A stretch of DNA of 11,908 nucleotides from JBOHNM01 sp050730675 (GTDB lineage: Bacteria; Planctomycetota; Phycisphaerae; Phycisphaerales; UBA1924). This document shows, piece after piece, positions 8,106-11,908 of the stretch. The notes below the pieces were generated by a model, which was given only the letters and a program-made list of their open reading frames with translations, was not told where the DNA came from and did not search any database. Location: contig JBOHNM010000128.1 of NCBI GenBank assembly GCA_050730675.1, forward strand, positions 1-11,908, given 5' to 3'. Position numbers and translations under genes: made by a program. The first letter of the stretch is position 1. Every line of letters begins with the position of its first letter.

Positions 8106-8121
8106 CGCAAATTATTTTGCG
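8106..8121. repeat. AT-rich palindrome (possible operator)
   Basis: CGCAAA-TTAT-TTTGCG is a perfect 6-bp inverted repeat around a 4-nt centre in otherwise GC-rich sequence, about 200 bp from both flanking genes. It could be a regulator-binding site. No regulator is implicated by the sequence. Confidence 0.3.
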
Positions 8122-8190
8122 TTCATGCCTCCCCAAGCGCAACCCGCGAGAAATCGGGAGTTTGGAGCCAGCCGACAGTTTTTCAGAAAC

Positions 8191-8199
8191 TTATCCACC
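8191..8199 (+). promoter_or_regulatory. DnaA-box-like site upstream of dcd
   Basis: TTATCCACC matches the DnaA-box consensus TTATCCACA at 8 of 9 positions. A weaker match, ATGTCCACA (7 of 9), is at 8072-8080. A single good box is not an origin. DnaA control of dNTP-synthesis genes is known for E. coli nrd, so a regulatory role is conceivable but unproven. Confidence 0.25.
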
Positions 8200-8337
8200 G
8201 TATTTTGTGGTTGGACCCCCTTGCATGCACGATTGGTAGTGGTATCCTCCCGCCCCTCACGGGTAGCCCAAGGCCCCTGAGCGGAATTTGATAGGATAGT
8301 ATAGACACCAAACCTGCTCCCCTTCGGGTGCTGCGCC

Positions 8338-8910
8338 ATGGCCATCCTCTGCGACTCACAAATCCGTGAACTGATCGAGATCCGACCCTTCGAGTCGGCG
8401 GGCAAGCGCCCGGGGCGGATCTCCTTTGGTGTTTCGAGCTACGGGTACGACATCCGTGTCGGCTCGAAGTTCAAGATCTTCACCCCGACGCCGCGCTCGG
8501 GCGGGATCACGATCGTGGACCCCAAGCACTTCCACGACGACCTGTTCGTGGAGATCGACACGGCGACAACCGGCACCGACCACGTGATCATCCCGCCCAA
8601 CAGCTTCGCGCTGTGCGAGACGGTGGAGTACATCTCGATCCCGCGCGACGTGCTGGCGATCTGCGTCGGCAAGAGCACCTACGCCCGCTGCGGCCTGGTG
8701 CTCAACGTGACGCCACTGGAGCCCGAGTGGCGCGGCAAGGTGACGCTGGAGATCAGCAACACCACGCCGCTGCCGGCAAAGGTGTACGCGAACGAGGGGA
8801 TCGGGCAGCTGCTGTTCTTCCGTGCCGACGTTGTCTGTCAGACGAGCTACGCGGACAAGGCGGGGAAGTATCAGGATCAGACGGGTCTAACCCTTCCAAA
8901 GGTGGATTGA
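8338..8910 (+). CDS. dcd: dCTP deaminase
   Basis: 190 residues, close to the 193 of E. coli Dcd. It hydrolyses dCTP to dUTP and ammonia; dUTPase then gives dUMP for thymidylate synthesis. It is a cytosolic homotrimer of the dUTPase fold. Visible landmarks are the N-terminal MAILCDSQIRELIE, then GVSSYGYDIRVG at 31-42. GKSTYARCGLVLNVTPLEPEW (111-131, with conserved Ser and Arg) is followed by GKVTLEISNTTPLPAKVYAN, in which Glu138 matches the catalytic Glu138 of the E. coli enzyme. The C-terminal KYQDQTG (177-183) corresponds to the nucleotide-binding tail KYxxQxG. The start at ATG 8338 fits the family N-terminus although no Shine-Dalgarno precedes it. It is followed on the same strand by a small ORF and the class II ribonucleotide reductase, so it probably belongs to a dNTP-supply cluster. 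I cannot tell from sequence whether it also has dUTPase activity, as some archaeal members do. Confidence 0.95.
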   Translation: MAILCDSQIRELIEIRPFESAGKRPGRISFGVSSYGYDIRVGSKFKIFTPTPRSGGITIVDPKHFHDDLFVEIDTATTGTDHVIIPPNSFALCETVEYISIPRDVLAICVGKSTYARCGLVLNVTPLEPEWRGKVTLEISNTTPLPAKVYANEGIGQLLFFRADVVCQTSYADKAGKYQDQTGLTLPKVD

Positions 8911-8918
8911 CTTCCACC
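8901..8918 (+). promoter_or_regulatory. Hairpin over the dcd stop codon, before the next Shine-Dalgarno
   Basis: GGTGGA (8901-8906), loop TTGACT, TCCACC (8913-8918): a perfect 6-bp stem whose loop carries most of the dcd TGA. Flanking CCTT (8892-8895) can pair with AAGG (8919-8922), part of the next gene's ribosome-binding site, extending the structure. No T-tract follows, so it is unlikely to be an intrinsic terminator. A ribosome finishing dcd would melt it, which suggests translational coupling (inference). Confidence 0.35.
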
Positions 8919-8924
8919 AAGGAG
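8919..8924 (+). promoter_or_regulatory. Strong Shine-Dalgarno of the small ORF
   Basis: AAGGAG lies 8 nt before ATG 8933. It is the best ribosome-binding site in the window. It decides for ATG 8933 over the in-frame GTG at 8927, which would be only 2 nt away. Confidence 0.45.
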
Positions 8925-8932
8925 ATGTGGCC

Positions 8933-9166
8933 ATGTCACATCATTGTGATTCGAGTATCGGAGTGCCTTGGGCGAATCGTGCGACTAGCAAGCTGGTGGT
9001 TGGGATCGTTTTGCCGGCACTGTTTGTCGAAGGAGTGCGGGCTCATCACGAGCTCTTCCGAGAGCATCACACCGAGTCGCCTCCACAGACCATCGTGCAG
9101 AATGGTCCGCAAATTGTTGAGACATCGAAGGCAACAGCACGCGTTTTGTTTCCCGCTCGTACCTGA
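8933..9166 (+). CDS. Small hypothetical protein between dcd and nrdJ
   Basis: 77 residues, starting MSHHCDSSIG and ending VLFPART. I do not recognise a family. Visible features are a short hydrophobic stretch at residues 21-32 (LVVGIVLPALFV), too short for a confident membrane helix, and three His-His pairs (3-4, 38-39, 45-46) with one Cys at 5. For coding: a strong AAGGAG at ideal spacing, a position 22 bp after dcd and 26 bp before nrdJ on the same strand, and an open frame of 78 codons. Against: by hand count only about 40 of 76 codons end in G or C, against roughly nine in ten in dcd and nrdJ. It could be a recently acquired or fast-evolving gene, or non-coding spacer with a chance frame. 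Confidence 0.4.
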   Translation: MSHHCDSSIGVPWANRATSKLVVGIVLPALFVEGVRAHHELFREHHTESPPQTIVQNGPQIVETSKATARVLFPART

Positions 9167-9192
9167 ATTGACAAGCCAATCTGGAACCTGCC

Positions 9193-11908
9193 ATGCGAAT
9201 CACACGGAAGTTCACGACCGCCGGACAGGACGTCTTCAGCACCGTCAACTGGGTCACGCGCTCGTCGAAGATCACCAACCCCGACGGGTCGGTGGTGTTC
9301 AAGATGGACGATGCGTCCGTCCCCGACAGTTGGTCGCAGCTCGCCACCGACATCATGGTGAGCAAGTACTTCCGTAAGGCGGGCGTGCCGCTGACGGGCG
9401 CCGACGGCAAGGCGATCGTCGATGAAACCGGCAAGGCGAAGACCGGCCCCGAGAAGTCGGCGCGGCAGGTGATCCACCGGCTGGCCGGGTGCTGGCGCTA
9501 CTGGGGCGAGACGCACGGGTATTTCGACAGCGCGGCCGACGCCGAGGCGTTCTACGACGAGTTGGCGTACATGCTCGTGCACCAGGTGGCGGCGCCGAAC
9601 TCGCCGCAGTGGTTCAATACCGGGCTGAACTTCGCTTACGGCATCACCGGCCCGGCGCAGGGGCACTTCATCGCCGATCCCAAGACCGGCGAGGTGACTC
9701 TGGCGGACGATGCGTACAGCCACCCGCAGCCGCACGCGTGCTTCATCCAGTCAATCGAGGACGATCTCGTCAACGAGGGCGGGATCATGGACCTGTGGGT
9801 GCGCGAGGCGCGATTGTTCAAGTACGGATCCGGCACCGGCACGAACTTCAGCCGCCTGCGCGGCGAGAACGAGAAGCTCTCCGGCGGCGGCAAGTCCAGC
9901 GGTTTGATGAGCTGGCTGAAGATCGGCGACCGCGCGGCGGGGGCGATCAAGAGCGGCGGGACGACGCGCCGGGCCGCCAAGATGGTCTGCCTCGACATGG
10001 ACCACCCGGACATCGAGCAGTTTGTGAACTGGAAGGTCCGCGAGGAGATCAAAGTCCAGGCGCTGGTCGAGGGTCTCAAGGCGATCCGCGACCAGAAGGG
10101 GAGCGCTGCCGATGCCGAGACCGTCGGCCAGACGGCCGAGCGGCTGGGCCTGAAGCTCGACTACGACTTCAACGGCGAGGCGTACCAGACCGTCAGCGGG
10201 CAGAACAGCAACAACTCCGTGCGGATCCCCGACGCGTTCTTCGACGCGGTGGATGCGGATGCGGACTGGACGACGACCTACCGGCTGAGCCACAAGGAGG
10301 CGGGGCGGATCAAGGCCCGCAAGCTGTGGGACGACATCGGCTACGCCGCGTGGCGTTGCGCCGACCCGGGCGTGCAGTACGACAGCACGATCAACGCGTG
10401 GCATACTTGCCCGACGGGCGGGCGGATCAACGCGAGCAACCCGTGCTCGGAGTACATGTTCCTCGACAACACCGCCTGCAACCTCGCGTCGATCAACCTG
10501 ATCACGCTCTACGACGTGAAGACGCGCCAGTTCGACGTCGCGGCGTACGAGCACGCCATTGATCTGTGGACGATGGTGCTGGAGATCAGCGTGCTGATGG
10601 CCGCGTTCCCCTCCAGGGAGATCGCGCACCTGAGCTGGAAGTACCGCACGCTGGGCCTGGGCTACGCCAACCTGGGCGCGATGCTCATGCAGGCGGGCCT
10701 GGCGTACGATTCCGACGAGGCGCGGGCGCTGACCGGTTGCCTGACCTCGATCCTCACCGGGCGCAGCTACCGCATGAGCGCGCTGCTCGCCAAGGAGCAC
10801 GGGGCCTTCGCCGGCTTCAACGACGACCGCGAGGCGATGCTCCGCGTCATCCGCAACCACCGCCTGGCCGCTCACGGCGAGGCGCGGACGAGCGCCAAAT
10901 ACGAAAGCCTCAAGATCCGCCCGGTTCCGATCGACCACAAGCTCTGCCTCAGCGGCAAGCTGCTGGTGACCAACGCGGGCGAACTGCTCGAGCACGCGAC
11001 CGAGTCGTGGGATGAGGCGCTGGAGCTGGGCATCCAGTTCGGCTACCGCAACGCGCAGGTGACGGTGATCGCGCCGACGGGCACCATCGGCCTGCTCATG
11101 GACTGCGACACCACGGGCATCGAGCCCGACTTCGCGCTGGTGAAGTTCAAGAAGCTCGCCGGCGGCGGCTACTTCAAGATCGCCAACGCCTCGGTGCGCC
11201 CGGCCCTCGAGGCCCTCGGCTACGCCGACAAGCAGATCCGCGACATGATGATCTATCTGCTCGGATCGCTCAGCGTGGATGTGCCGCTGCCGGGCGCTGG
11301 AAAGTCGTTCAAGCAGTTTCTGCTCGACAAGGGCTTCGCCGAGAGCGACCTGACGAAGGTGAACGATGCGCTCCCGGGCGTTTTCGAGCTTTCGTTCGCT
11401 TTCAGCGCTTGGGGCCTCGGTGACGAAGTGCTCAAGCGGCTGGGTGTGGACCCCGCCGCGGCCAAGGCGGACCCGACGTTCAATCTCCTCCGCAGGCTGG
11501 GCCTGACGGCGCAGCAGGTGGAGCAGCTCAACGACATCATCTGCGGCGTGCAGACGATCGAGGGCGCACCGCACCTGCGGCCCGAGCACCTGTCGGTCTT
11601 CGACTGCGCCAGCAAGTGCGGGCGGATCGGCCAGCGGTTCATCGCCCCCAACGGGCACATCTGGATGATGGCCGCGGCCCAGCCGTTCATCTCGGGCGCG
11701 ATCAGCAAGACGATCAACCTCCCCAACGAGGCGGGCGTGGCGGACATCAAGGCCGCCTACCGGCTTTCGTGGGAGCTTGGTCTCAAGGCCAACGCCCTCT
11801 ACCGTGACGGGTGCAAGCTCAGCCAGCCGCTCAGCACCAAGAGCGACAAGGAGGAGGCCAAGGACGAGGGAAAAGCCTCTACTTCTTCAGTGGCGGGCAC
11901 CTCTGCAG
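9193..11908 (+). CDS. nrdJ: Adenosylcobalamin-dependent class II ribonucleotide reductase (3' truncated by window)
   Basis: 905 codons are visible and the frame is still open at the right edge. The enzyme reduces ribonucleotides to deoxyribonucleotides using a thiyl radical generated from coenzyme B12, independent of oxygen. The start MRITRKFTTAGQDVF and the segments APNSPQWFNTGL (134-145) and FKYGSGTGTNFSRLR (209-223) match the long (about 1200-residue) bacterial subtype. Catalytic residues: Cys183 in HACFI is one redox cysteine. NPCSE at 416-420 holds the radical Cys418 and Glu420, and Cys429 in NTACNL is the second redox cysteine. The 11-residue gap between Cys418 and Cys429 equals that of Thermotoga NrdJ. 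The substrate loop PTGTI is at 628-632, followed by GLLMDCDTTGIEPDF. No ATP-cone is seen at the N-terminus. After GCKLSQPLS (about 875) a charged low-complexity linker begins, which in this subtype leads to a C-terminal Cys-rich domain that lies outside the window. GGA 9 nt before the ATG is a weak ribosome-binding site. Neighbouring dcd suggests a dNTP-supply cluster. Confidence 0.97.
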   Translation, partial: MRITRKFTTAGQDVFSTVNWVTRSSKITNPDGSVVFKMDDASVPDSWSQLATDIMVSKYFRKAGVPLTGADGKAIVDETGKAKTGPEKSARQVIHRLAGCWRYWGETHGYFDSAADAEAFYDELAYMLVHQVAAPNSPQWFNTGLNFAYGITGPAQGHFIADPKTGEVTLADDAYSHPQPHACFIQSIEDDLVNEGGIMDLWVREARLFKYGSGTGTNFSRLRGENEKLSGGGKSSGLMSWLKIGDRAAGAIKSGGTTRRAAKMVCLDMDHPDIEQFVNWKVREEIKVQALVEGLKAIRDQKGSAADAETVGQTAERLGLKLDYDFNGEAYQTVSGQNSNNSVRIPDAFFDAVDADADWTTTYRLSHKEAGRIKARKLWDDIGYAAWRCADPGVQYDSTINAWHTCPTGGRINASNPCSEYMFLDNTACNLASINLITLYDVKTRQFDVAAYEHAIDLWTMVLEISVLMAAFPSREIAHLSWKYRTLGLGYANLGAMLMQAGLAYDSDEARALTGCLTSILTGRSYRMSALLAKEHGAFAGFNDDREAMLRVIRNHRLAAHGEARTSAKYESLKIRPVPIDHKLCLSGKLLVTNAGELLEHATESWDEALELGIQFGYRNAQVTVIAPTGTIGLLMDCDTTGIEPDFALVKFKKLAGGGYFKIANASVRPALEALGYADKQIRDMMIYLLGSLSVDVPLPGAGKSFKQFLLDKGFAESDLTKVNDALPGVFELSFAFSAWGLGDEVLKRLGVDPAAAKADPTFNLLRRLGLTAQQVEQLNDIICGVQTIEGAPHLRPEHLSVFDCASKCGRIGQRFIAPNGHIWMMAAAQPFISGAISKTINLPNEAGVADIKAAYRLSWELGLKANALYRDGCKLSQPLSTKSDKEEAKDEGKASTSSVAGTSA

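Larger units (their letters stand above)
7905..8337. other. Divergent intergenic region between the FlgI-like gene and dcd
   Basis: 433 bp that must hold the promoters of both genes. The half next to the FlgI-like gene is GC-rich and featureless. From about 8105 to 8305 there are AT-rich islands that contrast with the surroundings: a palindrome at 8106-8121, a DnaA-box-like TTATCCACC at 8191-8199, and a TAGTATAGAC patch at 8297-8306. A weak promoter candidate for dcd is TTGCAT (8221-8226), 16 nt, TATCCT (8243-8248). The dcd leader ending CGGGTGCTGCGCC has no Shine-Dalgarno, which is unusual beside its neighbours. No gene or structured RNA was recognised. Confidence 0.5.

Noticed and set aside
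9168..9173. Perfect TTGACA -35 hexamer just before nrdJ
   Set aside because: No -10-like hexamer lies 16-18 nt downstream; that position is the nrdJ start codon itself.
9178..9192. AATCTGGAACCTGCC resembles a degraded B12-box of a cobalamin riboswitch before nrdJ
   Set aside because: Two bases of the box are missing, no GCCACTG core or receptor stems were found at the expected distance, and it abuts the start codon. The same CTGGAACC occurs before the unrelated FlgI-like gene.
9751..11658. Long minus-strand open frame (635 codons) opposite nrdJ
   Set aside because: It is the antisense shadow of nrdJ. The plus strand has all class II RNR catalytic motifs, and the minus frame has none.

Overview
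This is a gene-dense, very GC-rich bacterial chromosomal segment. Most codons in the confident genes end in G or C. Three features point to Planctomycetota, probably a Phycisphaerae-like lineage: a lipoprotein carrying a FlgI-type domain joined to HEAT-like repeats, an SMC with long lineage-specific insertions, and a long B12-dependent ribonucleotide reductase. That placement is an inference from gene content and cannot be proven from this window. I see no mobile element, CRISPR array, tRNA, rRNA or prophage gene.

Layout, left to right. The plus strand opens with the last 57 codons of a dihydroorotate dehydrogenase (pyrD), followed 27 bp later by an exported serine beta-lactamase/esterase-like hydrolase. 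That gene converges, with only 6 bp between the stop codons, on a full-length smc gene on the minus strand, which has a good candidate promoter. A 515-bp stretch with no convincing gene follows. Next, also on the minus strand, is the FlgI-domain/HEAT-repeat lipoprotein. A 433-bp divergent intergenic region with AT-rich islands and one near-consensus DnaA-box-like site separates it from a plus-strand cluster: dcd (dCTP deaminase), a 77-codon orphan ORF with a strong Shine-Dalgarno but unusual codon use, and nrdJ (adenosylcobalamin-dependent class II ribonucleotide reductase). nrdJ runs off the right edge after 905 codons.

Functionally the window is mostly housekeeping. PyrD makes orotate for pyrimidine synthesis, NrdJ reduces ribonucleotides to deoxyribonucleotides, Dcd turns dCTP into dUTP on the way to dTTP, and SMC compacts and segregates the chromosome. 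The parts that stand out are the FlgI-like lipoprotein away from any visible flagellar operon, the 60-70 residue insertion in the SMC head, and the small ORF between dcd and nrdJ, whose ribosome-binding site could be masked by a hairpin at the dcd stop codon. I do not see a complete, clearly new multi-gene system.
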